64,000 nt of DNA, taken from NCBI RefSeq assembly GCF_000017685.1, contig NC_010602.1, positions 2,187,501-2,251,500 on the forward strand, read 5' to 3'. The notes beneath the pieces are model-generated. The model did not search any database. It saw only the letters and a list, made by a program, of their open reading frames with translations, and was not told the origin of the DNA. This document shows, piece by piece, positions 1 to 9,849 of the stretch. This stretch comes from Leptospira biflexa serovar Patoc strain 'Patoc 1 (Paris)' (GTDB taxonomy: Bacteria > Spirochaetota > Leptospiria > Leptospirales > Leptospiraceae). Numbering within the stretch: position 1 is the stretch's first letter; each line of letters opens with the position of its first letter. The position numbers and the translations under genes were made by a program.

Positions 1-1373
1 TCAATTCGTTTGAGCAAACGTCGCCCGTAAATGGAACTCATCACCGCAACAGTAAAGGCCAACATGAATGAGGTAGGATTGTATCTAGACGCAAAGAAGA
101 CAGCAAAGGACAAAAAGAAACCGATGGCGATGGAGAGTTGTTCATCATAGACAAAACCGAGTAACAAACAGAGCATCCCCACAGGAACAAACATTCCAAA
201 ATAATATACGGTCGACAAATCACTGTCAGTTGCATAGAATACCTTCGACAATAGATAAATCGAAGCGATCACAATCCAAAGTGTAAAAAAGATAATTAAG
301 TTACTCGATAAGTCATTCAATCGATTGGGTCTGTATCGAATTAAATAAAATCCCACTATCACAATGAGAACACATTGTGTGAGAAAAATCGAAATGATAG
401 AGGCAAGATTTGCCCTTGTAGCATATAAATTCATCATGTCCAGTTTTAACTTCACTTCTGGTGTGATGACATCACCTGCTCTTACGATGATTTCATTGGC
501 TTGGATTCGGCTTTTTTGAACTGAAACTGCACTTGCTGCTTTCACCCTCGCATTTTCCGTTTCTTCTGGGTTATAATTGCAGGCAGGATAGGAATACACA
601 TAGTACAAACCAATCCTAGATACAGCTTTTAATAGAGAATCGGATACATTTGGTAATTTCTCAGAAGCTAACTTTGATAACACGGCAGTCACAGGTCCGT
701 CTTTATAAATTTGAGATCTAGGGATGACCAAATTTCCGTCAATGATGGTGGTATGGTCTTGGGTTCCAATGTTTCTGATTTTGGCTCCCGTCTTGTCGAG
801 GTCTTTGGCAAAAGGCAAATCTTCTTTGACAATACAATACTTCGAAAAAATCAAATTTGTATACTGTTGGATGAAGTTTTTTAATTTTTCTTTTTTCGGA
901 TAATCCAAGATGGCTTGGATTTCTTCGTTTGTACGATTGCGCCATCTAGGAATTCGATCTTTGACCGTTGTCGGATTTGATTTCCCTTCCTGGACAAGGA
1001 CACGTAAAATTTCTAAATCTTCTGATAAATTGGTATCGATACCTGCGACTAACACACCGAAGTCTTTATCAAAAGCAAAAGGAACATTCGATTTAGCTTT
1101 TTGTTTTTCTAAATTTGTTTTTTCAGTATCTTCGTATGAAAACTCTTTGACCGACTGGATGGTTTCAGGGGCAATTTTTCCTTCTGAAAATAAGCCATCG
1201 GAGTCGGTGTTGACCTTCGATTGGCCAAAAAAAGGAATCGAAAGAACATAAGTCACAAAAAGTAAAGTCAGACAAACCAAAATGATTTGAATGTTCCGAA
1301 CCACAGATACTGGCCTAACTTTTGTTAGAAAGTCGGTCACACTCGTCATCGAAGAATCAAAGATTGCTTTCAT
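1..1373 (-). CDS. 7TM-HD family phosphohydrolase (PgpH/YqfF-like), C-terminus beyond window
   Basis: The frame is open from ATG at 1373 to the left edge, giving about 457 residues of a longer protein. One membrane segment lies near residues 25-45. It is followed by a long hydrophilic extracytoplasmic region and then by several hydrophobic segments from about residue 300. This is the order of the 7TMR-HDED plus 7TM part of PgpH-type proteins. The cytosolic HD domain, which hydrolyses cyclic di-AMP in characterised members, would lie outside the window. The start overlaps the phoH stop in an ATGA junction. A phoH neighbour is the classic context for this family. The catalytic domain cannot be confirmed here. 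Confidence 0.82.
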   Translation of the reverse strand, partial: MKAIFDSSMTSVTDFLTKVRPVSVVRNIQIILVCLTLLFVTYVLSIPFFGQSKVNTDSDGLFSEGKIAPETIQSVKEFSYEDTEKTNLEKQKAKSNVPFAFDKDFGVLVAGIDTNLSEDLEILRVLVQEGKSNPTTVKDRIPRWRNRTNEEIQAILDYPKKEKLKNFIQQYTNLIFSKYCIVKEDLPFAKDLDKTGAKIRNIGTQDHTTIIDGNLVIPRSQIYKDGPVTAVLSKLASEKLPNVSDSLLKAVSRIGLYYVYSYPACNYNPEETENARVKAASAVSVQKSRIQANEIIVRAGDVITPEVKLKLDMMNLYATRANLASIISIFLTQCVLIVIVGFYLIRYRPNRLNDLSSNLIIFFTLWIVIASIYLLSKVFYATDSDLSTVYYFGMFVPVGMLCLLLGFVYDEQLSIAIGFFLSFAVFFASRYNPTSFMLAFTVAVMSSIYGRRLLKRI

Positions 1374-2377
1374 GGTTTTTTGTTAAATAAACTCTCGTTT
1401 TCTTCGAATCGTCGGACAATGGATTCCACAATCGGATGGCGGGTAATGTCTTCCCTTCCGAAAAAAATTGTCTCTATTCCATTCAAATTTCGAAGAGTGT
1501 AAACTGTTTTTTCAAGTCCAGACCTGCCATGGGCCAGGTCAATTTGGGTGGCATCCCCAGAAATCGCCATTTTGGAATTTTTTCCGAATCGAGTGAGAAA
1601 CATTTTGAGTTGCGGGAGCGTACAGTTTTGCGCTTCGTCCAAAATGATAAAGGAATGGGAGAGTGTCCGGCCTCGCATAAAAGCAATGGGAGCAATCTCA
1701 ATTTTACCCACCTGTAAGTATTCTGTTGTTTTTTCGAAGCCAATACATTCGTGTAACGCATCGTAGATGGGACGAAGGTATGGGTTTACTTTTTGGGTTA
1801 AGTCACCTGGTAAAAAACCAAGATTTTCCCCCGCTTCCACTGCAGGCCTTGTGAGAATCAACCTATCCACTTCTCCAGTTTGCATCATTCGACATGCTGT
1901 GGCGATGGATAAAAACGTTTTTCCCGTACCGGCAGGACCCATAGCAATGGTGATGTAGTTTTTATGAAGGCTATCCACAAAACTTTCTTGGTTTTTTGTA
2001 CGGGGGAAAATGGGTTTTCCTTTGAAGGTTACAAAGATTTTATCTTTCGGAGTCCAAGTTTCCCCTTCTTTTTGGAAATCAGATGAACCAGGAGTCGGCC
2101 AACCACCACTAGAATCCTTCACTTTGTTCACTAAGTAATCGATATCAAAAAAGGAATACTCAGACTTATCAGGCCTTCGTTTGAAATTTTCTTCTACCTT
2201 CTGAAAGGTATCAAGTGCCACTTGGACATGGTCAGGGCTCCCTTGGATGATGAGAGATTTTCCACGCGGGATGAGTTTAACACTCAGTCGACTTTCCCAT
2301 AACGGGAGTTTGCTGTCACTGATCCCACATACCGTCTGGTAGAGGGATTCTTCCTGAAATGTAAAACTCTCATCCAT
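1370..2377 (-). CDS. phoH: PhoH-like P-loop ATPase
   Basis: The 335-residue protein has an N-terminal region of about 110 residues with the KH-like character usual for PhoH/YbeZ. The ATPase core follows, with Walker A GPAGTGKT at about residues 147-154 and a Walker B ending in DEAQN near residue 250. YbeZ-type proteins are linked to RNA metabolism and ribosome maturation with YbeY, but their exact reaction is poorly defined. The gene lies 1 nt after aspS and overlaps the HD phosphohydrolase gene by 4 nt, so it is translationally coupled in the rpsF-to-HD operon. Length and motifs are typical for the family. Confidence 0.93.
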   Translation of the reverse strand: MDESFTFQEESLYQTVCGISDSKLPLWESRLSVKLIPRGKSLIIQGSPDHVQVALDTFQKVEENFKRRPDKSEYSFFDIDYLVNKVKDSSGGWPTPGSSDFQKEGETWTPKDKIFVTFKGKPIFPRTKNQESFVDSLHKNYITIAMGPAGTGKTFLSIATACRMMQTGEVDRLILTRPAVEAGENLGFLPGDLTQKVNPYLRPIYDALHECIGFEKTTEYLQVGKIEIAPIAFMRGRTLSHSFIILDEAQNCTLPQLKMFLTRFGKNSKMAISGDATQIDLAHGRSGLEKTVYTLRNLNGIETIFFGREDITRHPIVESIVRRFEENESLFNKKP

Positions 2378-2378
2378 G

Positions 2379-4184
2379 TTAGATTGTGACTACCCTAAGT
2401 TTGAGTTCTTCTAATTGTTTTGCTTCCACAGGACCTGGCGCTTCACTCATCATACAAGTTCCTTTTTGTGTTTTTGGGAAAGCAATCACATCACGGATGG
2501 AAGTCCCACCAGTGAGTAACATCATGATCCGATCCACACCAAAGGCAATCCCACCATGAGGTGGCGCTCCAAACGAGAGTGCATCGAGTAAAAATCCAAA
2601 CTTGGATTTGGCATCTTCTTCCCCAATTCCAATCGCTTCGAGTACGAGACTTTGGATTTCTGGGTTGTGGATACGAATGGATCCACCACCAATCTCTGTT
2701 CCATTCAAAACTAAATCATAAGCTTTCGCCCCAATCGAAGAAAGGTCAACTTCTTTCCCGTCCTTCCAATCTCTTAGTTTCTGAAAGTCTTCTTCCTTCG
2801 GAGATGTGAATGGATGATGAAGGAAGGTCCATGATTTGGTTGTTTCATCAATTTCAAACATAGGAAAGTCTACGACCCAATGGAAACTATAAGGGACCTT
2901 AGGTGGATCGTATTTTTCGGATAATTTCAAACGTAAGGCACCAAGAGAAGCATTCACAATTTTGGAAGAATCAGCACCAAAAAATACCATATCCCCTTCT
3001 TTGGATCCAACGGCTTTGGCAATAGCCTCAAGTGCTTCCGGGGAAAACCGTTTGGTGATGGTGGATTCCAGCCCATTTGCCCCATGTTTCATATAAGCCA
3101 GGCCTTTGGCACGGTAGTCGCGGGAAAGCCATGCCGTGAGGTCTTCAATTTCTTTTCTAGAAATCACAGATCCACCTGGAACACAAATCGCTTTGACAAC
3201 TCCACCACTCGTGATGGCACCCGTAAACACTTGGAAGTCACAAGATTTCACATGTTCTGATACATTCACAAGTTTCATTCCAAAACGAATGTCTGGTTTG
3301 TCCGAACCGTATTCTTCCATCGCCACATGATACGGCATGGTCATAAAAGGTGCGTTCACTTCTAACTGGAACACTTTCTTTAAGGCAAACGCCCACATCG
3401 CTTCAATCTCACGGCGGATGTCTTCTTCTGTGACAAAGGAAAACTCCATATCGAGTTGTGTGAATTCAGGTTGGCGGTCCGCTCGTAAGTCTTCATCCCG
3501 AAAACATTTTACAATTTGGAAGTATCGTTCCATTCCACCAATCATTAGGATCTGCTTAAAAAGTTGCGGGGACTGTGGGAGTGCATAAAACTCACCTGCA
3601 TTCAAACGAGAAGGCACAAGAAAGTCCCTAGCTCCTTCTGGAGTGGACTTATTTAAAATGGGGGTTTCAATTTCCAAAAATGACTTACTGTCCAAATACT
3701 CTCGCAAAGCAAAAGTTAGTTTGTGTCGCAACACTAAACGATCCCGAAGTTCTTCACGTCTCATATCAAGGTAACGATACTTCAAACGGATTTCTTCACC
3801 CGATGGATCAAACTCATCTAATGTAAAAGGAGGAGTTTTGGATGAGTTTAAAATTTCGACAGATTCGGCGATTAACTCGTATTTGCCGGTTTCCATCTTT
3901 GGATTGATAGAATCAGCATCCCTTAGGGAAAGTTTTCCCTTTACCGCAATTACGAATTCAGAACGAATTTTTTCGACTTTAGAGAAGTCATCGCCTAAGA
4001 TTTCTTTTCTTGCAACAATTTGTAAGATTCCAGATCGATCACGCAGGTCAATGAAGATCACCCCCCCCTGGTCGCGGTAACGGAAAGCCCATCCAGAAAG
4101 GAATAAAGTTTTACCGACAGATGCATCCGATACACTCGTTGCACTAATTCTATTTTTGTATTCTGATGTGACCCACTGATTCAA
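2379..4184 (-). CDS. aspS: Aspartyl-tRNA synthetase
   Basis: This 601-residue class II synthetase charges tRNA with aspartate. It has the full bacterial AspRS layout: an N-terminal OB-fold anticodon domain, the class II core with motif 2 around [16 protein letters not shown], a bacterial GAD-type insertion, and motif 3 around [13 protein letters not shown] near the end. The start is a TTG at 4184. No upstream ATG is available, and an AAAGAGG ribosome site lies about 6 nt before it. The gene sits 12 nt after dnaB and 1 nt before phoH. Whether it charges only tRNA-Asp or also tRNA-Asn cannot be told from these motifs. Confidence 0.97.
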   Translation of the reverse strand: MNQWVTSEYKNRISATSVSDASVGKTLFLSGWAFRYRDQGGVIFIDLRDRSGILQIVARKEILGDDFSKVEKIRSEFVIAVKGKLSLRDADSINPKMETGKYELIAESVEILNSSKTPPFTLDEFDPSGEEIRLKYRYLDMRREELRDRLVLRHKLTFALREYLDSKSFLEIETPILNKSTPEGARDFLVPSRLNAGEFYALPQSPQLFKQILMIGGMERYFQIVKCFRDEDLRADRQPEFTQLDMEFSFVTEEDIRREIEAMWAFALKKVFQLEVNAPFMTMPYHVAMEEYGSDKPDIRFGMKLVNVSEHVKSCDFQVFTGAITSGGVVKAICVPGGSVISRKEIEDLTAWLSRDYRAKGLAYMKHGANGLESTITKRFSPEALEAIAKAVGSKEGDMVFFGADSSKIVNASLGALRLKLSEKYDPPKVPYSFHWVVDFPMFEIDETTKSWTFLHHPFTSPKEEDFQKLRDWKDGKEVDLSSIGAKAYDLVLNGTEIGGGSIRIHNPEIQSLVLEAIGIGEEDAKSKFGFLLDALSFGAPPHGGIAFGVDRIMMLLTGGTSIRDVIAFPKTQKGTCMMSEAPGPVEAKQLEELKLRVVTI

Positions 4185-4196
4185 TTGAAAACCTCT

Positions 4197-5540
4197 TTAT
4201 AATGGAACGTTATCGAAACGGCTGATCTTCGGATTGAACATCAATGGAAAATCGGCCGTTGCTCCCGCTCTGTTTTTGGCGATGATGATCTCAGCCATCC
4301 CCCTTTTATTGGGGTCTAACTCTTCGGGAGGTTTCACCATTTCTTCCCGATAAATAAAACATACAATGTCCGCATCCTGCTCAATGGCACCTGACTCCCG
4401 TAAGTCGGAAAGTTGTGGCCTTTGGTCTTTGGAGCGGTTTTCAATGGAACGATTCATCTGCGATAAAGCGATGATGGGACAACCAACTTCCCTTGCCATT
4501 TGTTTTAAGCCCCTGGAAATATTGGCAACCTCTTGTTGCCTTCCACCCATAGCGGCTTTTGGGTCACTCATAAGTTGTAAATAATCCACAATCACAAGAC
4601 CCACTTCTTCAGTGGTACGAAGTTGTCGGAGTCTTGCCGAAAACTCTTGGATCGTCAAATACCCTGAGTCATCAATGTACAAACTTGCAGAAGTGATGTT
4701 TCCAATACTGTCTTTCAGTTGTGTCATTTGAGCCGAGGTTAAAGTTCCCGCCTTTAACGCATAAGAATCAATCCTTGCATCCGCACTGATGAGTTTGAGA
4801 AGTAATTCGATCCGGCTCATCTCGAGTGAGAAAATAACAACTGTTTTACGTTCTTTTAAGGCGGCATTGGCGGCAATGTTTAAGGCAAATGTAGTTTTAC
4901 CATTCCCTGGACGTGCAGCAAGGATCATGAGTTCGTGTGACTTAAGACCTGTGGTAGCCATATCAAGTCCCGTAAAATGGGTTTTTAATCCATTGATCCC
5001 ACCGGTTCCATTTTGACTTGCCGCGACTACATTTTTAATGTAATCAATGAGGGCATTGGCATCGTCTTTGACTTTCCGTAAACCTTTGGATCTCTCTTGG
5101 CGAGAGATATCCATCAGTGACTGTTCGATCAAACTAAATACAGAATCGTTTTCACCCGGTTCAATTTTGACTTTATCGATCGCTTGTGAGAGGGCCTCAA
5201 CATATTTCCGTCTATCGGAAACACGTTTGACACGTCGCACATAATACTCTAACGGCTGAAAGGGGACTGTATCTTTATATAGGGAAGTGATGTATTCCAG
5301 ATCGCGAGATTCGTCTTTAAAGAGACGTTTTTCTCGCATTTGGTTTGTGACCGTTACTAGGTCGATATTGATCCCTTCATTTATGAGGTCTGTGACCGCT
5401 TCGAAGACTCTTCTATGGGTATCCATATAAAAGTCTTCCGGGCTAAGACCTAAGTCTTCCTGCCCGGCTACCCCTCGCATGAGTAAGTAACCGATTAAGT
5501 TCTTCTCAGACTCTAATTCCTGAAGGGGGTTAGAATTCAT
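4197..5540 (-). CDS. dnaB: Replicative DNA helicase DnaB
   Basis: The 447-residue hexameric helicase unwinds DNA ahead of the replication fork. The N-terminal primase-interacting helical domain spans about residues 1-110. The RecA-like C-terminal domain has Walker A ARPGNGKT near residues 209-216, a Walker B ending IVDYLQL, and the DnaB motif [13 protein letters not shown]. No intein is present. It follows rplI by 21 nt. The ribosome site is weak, so translation may depend on coupling. The rplI-dnaB pairing is common across bacteria. Confidence 0.97.
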   Translation of the reverse strand: MNSNPLQELESEKNLIGYLLMRGVAGQEDLGLSPEDFYMDTHRRVFEAVTDLINEGINIDLVTVTNQMREKRLFKDESRDLEYITSLYKDTVPFQPLEYYVRRVKRVSDRRKYVEALSQAIDKVKIEPGENDSVFSLIEQSLMDISRQERSKGLRKVKDDANALIDYIKNVVAASQNGTGGINGLKTHFTGLDMATTGLKSHELMILAARPGNGKTTFALNIAANAALKERKTVVIFSLEMSRIELLLKLISADARIDSYALKAGTLTSAQMTQLKDSIGNITSASLYIDDSGYLTIQEFSARLRQLRTTEEVGLVIVDYLQLMSDPKAAMGGRQQEVANISRGLKQMAREVGCPIIALSQMNRSIENRSKDQRPQLSDLRESGAIEQDADIVCFIYREEMVKPPEELDPNKRGMAEIIIAKNRAGATADFPLMFNPKISRFDNVPL

Positions 5541-5561
5541 CGAAAAAGTGTTGGTGTTAGA

Positions 5562-6008
5562 CTATGCTTGGCCGACGACTTTTACAATGATCCCAGGAAC
5601 AACACCTTCTGCCAAACGAACTTTGATTTTAAACTCACCAACAGATTTAATTGGTTCACCTAAGTCTAGTTTGCGTTTGTCGAGTTCCACACCAGTGTTT
5701 TTAATTGCGAGAGCAATATCATTCGCTGTTACAGAACCAAAAAGTTTGTCGTTCTCACCCACTTTCACTTTGATTTCGTATGTTTTACCATCGATCGAAG
5801 CAGAAAGTTCCTTCATCACTTTCACACGTTTGTCGCGTTTGAGTTCAGCAAGTCTCTTTTGGTGGATGGCGGCTTTTGTGTTTCCATCGTTTGCACGTAC
5901 GGCAAGTCTTCTTGGAATGAGGAAGTTACGTGCATAACCATCAGCAACTTCTTTTACATCCCCAGCATCACCAAGATTTAATACGTCTTTTTGTAATACA
6001 ACTTTCAT
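5562..6008 (-). CDS. rplI: 50S ribosomal protein L9
   Basis: The 148-residue protein has the normal L9 length. The N-terminal rRNA-binding lobe begins MKVVLQKDVLNLGDAGD and carries the signature around GYARNFLIPRRLAV. A long connecting helix and a C-terminal lobe follow. The ATG at 6008 has a good TAGGAG ribosome site. The gene lies 8 nt after rpsR and before dnaB in the rpsF-ssb-rpsR-rplI order conserved widely in bacteria. Confidence 0.97.
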   Translation of the reverse strand: MKVVLQKDVLNLGDAGDVKEVADGYARNFLIPRRLAVRANDGNTKAAIHQKRLAELKRDKRVKVMKELSASIDGKTYEIKVKVGENDKLFGSVTANDIALAIKNTGVELDKRKLDLGEPIKSVGEFKIKVRLAEGVVPGIIVKVVGQA

Positions 6009-6016
6009 CGTAACTC

Positions 6017-6361
6017 CTACAGAACTTTAAACGGTAGTAAACCGATGGATCTGGATTTTCTGATTTCACGAGCAAGGGCTCTTTGGTGTTTGCCACAAGT
6101 TCCTGTGATCCTTCTTGGAATGATTTTACCACGATTGGTCACAAATCTTTCTAAGATATCAACTCGTTTGTAATCAAGACCTGCAAGTAAGGCTTTGTCA
6201 GCACAGAACTTACATACTTTCTTTTTGTATTTTGCGTTTTTACGACCGAACTTACCTTCTCCGTCTTTACCACGGAAACCACCTTTTTCGTCGTCTTCCA
6301 TCCCGTCCATACTCTCGCGGGAATCTACTCTTGTATCATCAATATTTGTCGTTTCACTCAT
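6017..6361 (-). CDS. rpsR: 30S ribosomal protein S18, with acidic N-terminal extension
   Basis: The C-terminal 75 residues are S18, with [26 protein letters not shown] and [14 protein letters not shown]. They are preceded by about 35 extra charged residues, longer than the common 75-90 residue S18. Start choice: an AGG ribosome core lies 8 nt before the ATG at 6361. Upstream ATG and GTG codons at 6367 and 6370 are too close to it. S18 binds the small subunit with S6, encoded two genes upstream. The paired cysteines suggest the zinc-binding form. Confidence 0.93.
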   Translation of the reverse strand: MSETTNIDDTRVDSRESMDGMEDDEKGGFRGKDGEGKFGRKNAKYKKKVCKFCADKALLAGLDYKRVDILERFVTNRGKIIPRRITGTCGKHQRALAREIRKSRSIGLLPFKVL

Positions 6362-6373
6362 TGTCATCACCTA

Positions 6374-6817
6374 TCAAAAAGGAATGTCGTCATCGCCGGC
6401 TGGATAATCATCATAACCACTACTTACGCCGGAATCATAAGAATTGGAACTGTCAGTACGGTCTCCTGATCCACCACCTTGTCCTTGTCCTTGTCCACCG
6501 AGCAATTGCGCGGATTCAACATAAACGCGGATCTTTGAGGCTTTTTTGCCTTCGGGAGTTTCCCATGACTGTTGTTGGAGTCTACCTTCAATCGCTACTT
6601 GTTTTCCCTTGCCTGCATATTGTTTTAAAATGTCAGCAAGTCGGCCCCATGCAACACAGTCGAAATAATGAGTTTCCTCTTTTTTTTCGCCGTTAGTCAC
6701 ATAAACTCTGTTATTTGCAATTGAAAAATTGACAACAGAACTTCCGTTCACCGATTTGAATTCCGGGTCACGGGTCATACGACCGATGAGTAGTACTTTG
6801 TTTAGATCGTTAGCCAT
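6374..6817 (-). CDS. ssb: Single-stranded DNA-binding protein
   Basis: The 147-residue protein has the SSB OB-fold over about residues 1-105, starting MANDLNKVLLIGRMTRDPE and including the tract around HYFDCVAWGRLADI. A Gly/Gln/Ser/Asp-rich linker follows, then the acidic tip DDDIPF, which docks repair and replication partners in characterised SSBs. It overlaps rpsF by 8 nt and lies 12 nt before rpsR, giving the classic rpsF-ssb-rpsR order. It probably serves as the replicative SSB. Confidence 0.96.
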   Translation of the reverse strand: MANDLNKVLLIGRMTRDPEFKSVNGSSVVNFSIANNRVYVTNGEKKEETHYFDCVAWGRLADILKQYAGKGKQVAIEGRLQQQSWETPEGKKASKIRVYVESAQLLGGQGQGQGGGSGDRTDSSNSYDSGVSSGYDDYPAGDDDIPF

Positions 6818-7085
6818 TTGCCCTAATTACGAGGGTTTTTAAGATATTCACATTGAGTTTAAACTCATGTTCAATCTTTGCGACTTCTGTAGGAGATCCA
6901 GAACACTTAATGAGTGTAAAATGGCCTTGTTCGTCTTGTCCAACGGGATGCCAGAGTCTTTTAGAACCCCAATCCTCTTCGCCTTGGATCGTGAAGTTGT
7001 ATTTGGAGAGAAGCTCTTTTACGGCAGACTTCGTCTCTTCTACATTCCCTTCACGAAGAATATTCGTGATTTCGTAGTTTCTCAT
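6810..7085 (-). CDS. rpsF: 30S ribosomal protein S6
   Basis: The 91-residue protein starts MRNYEITNILREG and has the S6 ferredoxin-like fold pattern, with central DWGSKRLWHPV and C-terminal EHEFKLNVNILKTLVIRA. A longer open frame reaches 7178, but the ATG at 7085 has an AGGAG ribosome site and matches the family length, so it is the preferred start. It is the first gene of the minus-strand operon running to the left edge. The leader carries an 8-bp hairpin at 7102-7127. S6 often autoregulates with S18. Confidence 0.94.
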   Translation of the reverse strand: MRNYEITNILREGNVEETKSAVKELLSKYNFTIQGEEDWGSKRLWHPVGQDEQGHFTLIKCSGSPTEVAKIEHEFKLNVNILKTLVIRANG

Positions 7086-7101
7086 ATTTCTCCTATGGGT
7101 A

Positions 7102-7127
7102 TACCTACATAGAAACACTTGTAGGTA
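7102..7127 (-). promoter_or_regulatory. Hairpin in the rpsF leader
   Basis: TACCTACA and TGTAGGTA form a perfect 8-bp stem with a 10-nt loop. It lies about 10 nt upstream of the rpsF ribosome site. Ribosomal-protein operons are often feedback-controlled through such leaders. The CCG signature of the known S6:S18 leader motif is not in the loop, so a role is only possible. Confidence 0.35.
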
Positions 7128-7177
7128 GAAGAATTTGTTAGTTTCCACTAGGGTTTTGCCAAGGGGGGCTTGGGTCA

Positions 7178-7960
7178 ATGGAATTTCTTCTTGGTGTAGA
7201 CAAACCTTTCTATTTCTATGGAATTTCTAACATTTTTATGGGTGAAAAATCAAATTTTCCAGAAGTTTGGGGCCTAGGCCTTGGTCTCTTTTTAGCGCTT
7301 TTTGCTGGTTTTTTAAACCACATCACTCCGAAAGAACCGGCTCTTGACAACCACTCTGGATTTGAATCCACTCTCCTCGGCCTGGAAATGGCAGAAACTC
7401 CGAAACAAGTCCAAGACCTCATAGGCATCCCAGATACCATTGAATTTTTCCACCTGTCCACAGAATACAGGCAAGTCCATTACCTCGACTTTGGTTTTAT
7501 TTTTTGTTACCTTGCGTTTTTAACGTATACCGGGCATTATGCGGGACGAAAGGTTCGCCCCATTTTTTTAAAAATCTTTATGGGTATGATTTTACTTCTT
7601 GTGATTGCTGGTTTTGCGGACCTAATCGAAAACATTCTCATTCTCAACATTTTAGATGCAAAAACGGTAGAGGAAATGACTCCCTCTTTGGAATACCTAA
7701 AACCTACATCCCAACTCAAGTGGTTTTGTTTGTTTTCTTATGTAGCAATCGTTTCCATCTACTTTTGGTTATACGAAAAAGGTTGGATCCTCAGAAGTGC
7801 TGCCCTTTTATTCTTTACTGGATTTTTTTTACAGATCTTTTCCATCATCCGAACAAACTTACTGGAACTCAGTTTTCCCTTTTTTGCTTTGGGACTCGTT
7901 TGTACCTGGTTCCATTATGGTTTTAGTTTGGCTTTTAGTTCCTTTTCAAAAAAAACATAA
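7178..7960 (+). CDS. Multi-pass membrane protein of unknown function
   Basis: The 260-residue protein has about six hydrophobic segments, near residues 25-45, 105-125, 130-150, 180-200, 210-225 and 230-250. A hydrophilic loop follows the first segment. No family motif is recognised. The ATG at 7178 has a purine-rich AAGGGGGG stretch about 9 nt upstream. An internal ATG at 7238 lacks a ribosome site. It is divergent from rpsF and convergent with the CapA-like gene, whose 3' end it overlaps by 46 nt. Confidence 0.7.
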   Translation: MEFLLGVDKPFYFYGISNIFMGEKSNFPEVWGLGLGLFLALFAGFLNHITPKEPALDNHSGFESTLLGLEMAETPKQVQDLIGIPDTIEFFHLSTEYRQVHYLDFGFIFCYLAFLTYTGHYAGRKVRPIFLKIFMGMILLLVIAGFADLIENILILNILDAKTVEEMTPSLEYLKPTSQLKWFCLFSYVAIVSIYFWLYEKGWILRSAALLFFTGFFLQIFSIIRTNLLELSFPFFALGLVCTWFHYGFSLAFSSFSKKT

Positions 7961-9057
7961 CCCCTTCCGCCAGAGATTACCAAATCGGTTCCCAATTGTT
8001 TGCAGAGGATCGCATACTCTTTTAAAAAATTTTCGGCTTCTTTTGGACCCAGTGGAAAAAAGTAATGATCCCCTGGCATCGATTGGTGTTTCCCAAACAC
8101 AGGAATCACTTCCACAAACAGAAGTTTGTCTCCATCAAAATGGGTCACAACAGAAATATTGTGTTTTAAGTATTGGTTTTTGGAACCAAAGAAAAAATTA
8201 CCAAGAGAATAAACAACAATCCCTTTGGGGAACACTTCAATCCCTTGTGGAACGTGAGGATGGTGGCCAATGATTACCTTATAACCTGCGTTAATTAAAT
8301 ATTTTGCCGCATTACGTTCTGTTTCCATTGGTGTCGGGTTGTATTCCACTCCCCAATGAACAGACAAAACATTCACTTGACCTGGTTTTGTTTTTTTGAT
8401 GATCTTTTCTGCTGTCGCCACACGAAAGTAAGCAGCTCCAGGAGAATTTGTGCCCGAAAAAAGTCGTGTCTCACCTGTATCGGAAAAGGAAAACAAACGA
8501 AATTCTGTATTCCCTTTTTTGACTTGGATGGGCAACAAGGCTTGGTCTGTGTTTTTCCCTGCACCTGTATGTAAAATCTTAAATTCATCTAACAAATCTA
8601 AGGTTTCAAATAATCCATTTTCCCCAAAGTCCATGGTATGGTTATTCCCTAAAAACACACCATCGATTCCAAGAGACCGTAATACAGTTAGGTCCCTTCT
8701 TTCCCCATAAAATACATACGATTTCCTTTGGTCGGCAGCTGGGGTTTTGTGTAAAATTGGTGTTTCTAAATTGATGAAACGATAGTCAAACTGATCCAGG
8801 TAACGGAAAAAACTTCGAAACGAAAACATGATATCATCCGATCGCATTGCATCCCGAACTCCCCAATTAAACATAACATCCCCACCAAACCAGAGTTTTA
8901 TGGAATTTGGATATTGAAGAGTCTCTCCTGATTCTGTTTGGAATTGATACAGAGAGTTTGCCGGTAGTTCTAATCTGTTTTCAGGATCTTCCGGTATGTC
9001 TGCCGAAAAAAGAAAAAGGGGGATTAATACTAACGAAACAAAATAAGATGATTTCAT
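7915..9057 (-). CDS. CapA-family metallophosphoesterase-like protein, exported
   Basis: The 380-residue protein has a signal peptide at residues 1-19, ending near LFLFSA. The CapA/PgsA-like phosphoesterase fold follows, with GGDVMF, LGNNHTMDFG, SVHWGVEYNPTP, IIGHHPHVPQG and VYSLGNF in order. CapA homologues act in poly-gamma-glutamate or capsule assembly, but no partner synthase genes are nearby, so the substrate here is unknown. Catalysis is probably extracytoplasmic. The two genes upstream on this strand (9849 and 11840) lie within 3 nt and a 4-nt overlap, suggesting co-transcription. Confidence 0.85.
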   Translation of the reverse strand: MKSSYFVSLVLIPLFLFSADIPEDPENRLELPANSLYQFQTESGETLQYPNSIKLWFGGDVMFNWGVRDAMRSDDIMFSFRSFFRYLDQFDYRFINLETPILHKTPAADQRKSYVFYGERRDLTVLRSLGIDGVFLGNNHTMDFGENGLFETLDLLDEFKILHTGAGKNTDQALLPIQVKKGNTEFRLFSFSDTGETRLFSGTNSPGAAYFRVATAEKIIKKTKPGQVNVLSVHWGVEYNPTPMETERNAAKYLINAGYKVIIGHHPHVPQGIEVFPKGIVVYSLGNFFFGSKNQYLKHNISVVTHFDGDKLLFVEVIPVFGKHQSMPGDHYFFPLGPKEAENFLKEYAILCKQLGTDLVISGGRGYVFFEKELKAKLKP

Positions 9058-9060
9058 TTA

Positions 9061-9849
9061 TTAAAATCGAAATACTTGGGAAGCTACTTCCGTAATTTGA
9101 GATTTTTTCAATTTGATTTGAATGAGAACATTTTCCTTTTCTGTATCCAAACTGATCACTTTAGTTGTAATTTCCTTTGGTGGATGGGTTTGTTTTTGAT
9201 TGGATTTCACAATGGCAATGGCCTTTAATCCTCGTTTATTGCTTGTTAGCTCTAAGCGATCTAAATTTCCATCTTGAAAAAAATATTCATACTCTCCATC
9301 CAGTTTGGTGAGGTAAACACGCGAATCATTTGTGTTAAACCTAGCTTTTTGGTTTTGGATTTCATCGATATAGTTTCCCGTTAGATAGGAGTAGATAACA
9401 GGAAAGGGAATCGTATATTTTTTGCCAGTATTTGGATCTTGGATGAGGATGTCACCCATAGGTAGAGTTTGAATCTCTTTGGTACTTGTGGGTTTCAGTT
9501 GGATTTGGTCTGCGTTTGCAATGAGTTCGGAAAACACCATGCCAAAAAATTGGTCCATTAATTGGATTTTTATCTGTTTGGTATCTTTTGAAAAATATAC
9601 CTTTCCATCTAAATACACATTTTCCTTTTTCGGAATGAAGGTTTGGATCTGCATCGAAAAATCAGATTTAAAGCTTGGGAAGTTTGGATTTTTTTCTAAA
9701 ACTTGTTTTAAAAAGGTTTGGGAAGATGTATCTTTTGCAGGTAAATATTTACCTTCCGCCTTCCCTAAAAAATTTGGATCTTCTACTTCCGTCGATTGGC
9801 AAGAGACAAACAATACGATCAATACAAGAAATAAAATACGATGGATCAT
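9061..9849 (-). CDS. Lipoprotein, possibly LolA/LolB-like fold
   Basis: The 262-residue protein has a lipoprotein signal ending LFVSC, with modified Cys17. The rest looks like alternating beta strands with patterns such as LDGKVYFSKDTKQIKIQL and a C-terminal RVYLTKLDGEYEYFF. This suggests an incomplete-barrel LolA/LolB or DUF4292-type fold, by eye only. It overlaps the stop of the upstream TPR gene by 4 nt and precedes the CapA-like gene by 3 nt. An envelope or lipoprotein-handling role is plausible but unproven. Confidence 0.65.
   Translation of the reverse strand: MIHRILFLVLIVLFVSCQSTEVEDPNFLGKAEGKYLPAKDTSSQTFLKQVLEKNPNFPSFKSDFSMQIQTFIPKKENVYLDGKVYFSKDTKQIKIQLMDQFFGMVFSELIANADQIQLKPTSTKEIQTLPMGDILIQDPNTGKKYTIPFPVIYSYLTGNYIDEIQNQKARFNTNDSRVYLTKLDGEYEYFFQDGNLDRLELTSNKRGLKAIAIVKSNQKQTHPPKEITTKVISLDTEKENVLIQIKLKKSQITEVASQVFRF

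Noticed and set aside
1436..1958. Open frames on the plus strand opposite phoH
   Set aside because: They lie wholly inside the phoH coding region and lack ribosome sites or protein-like composition.
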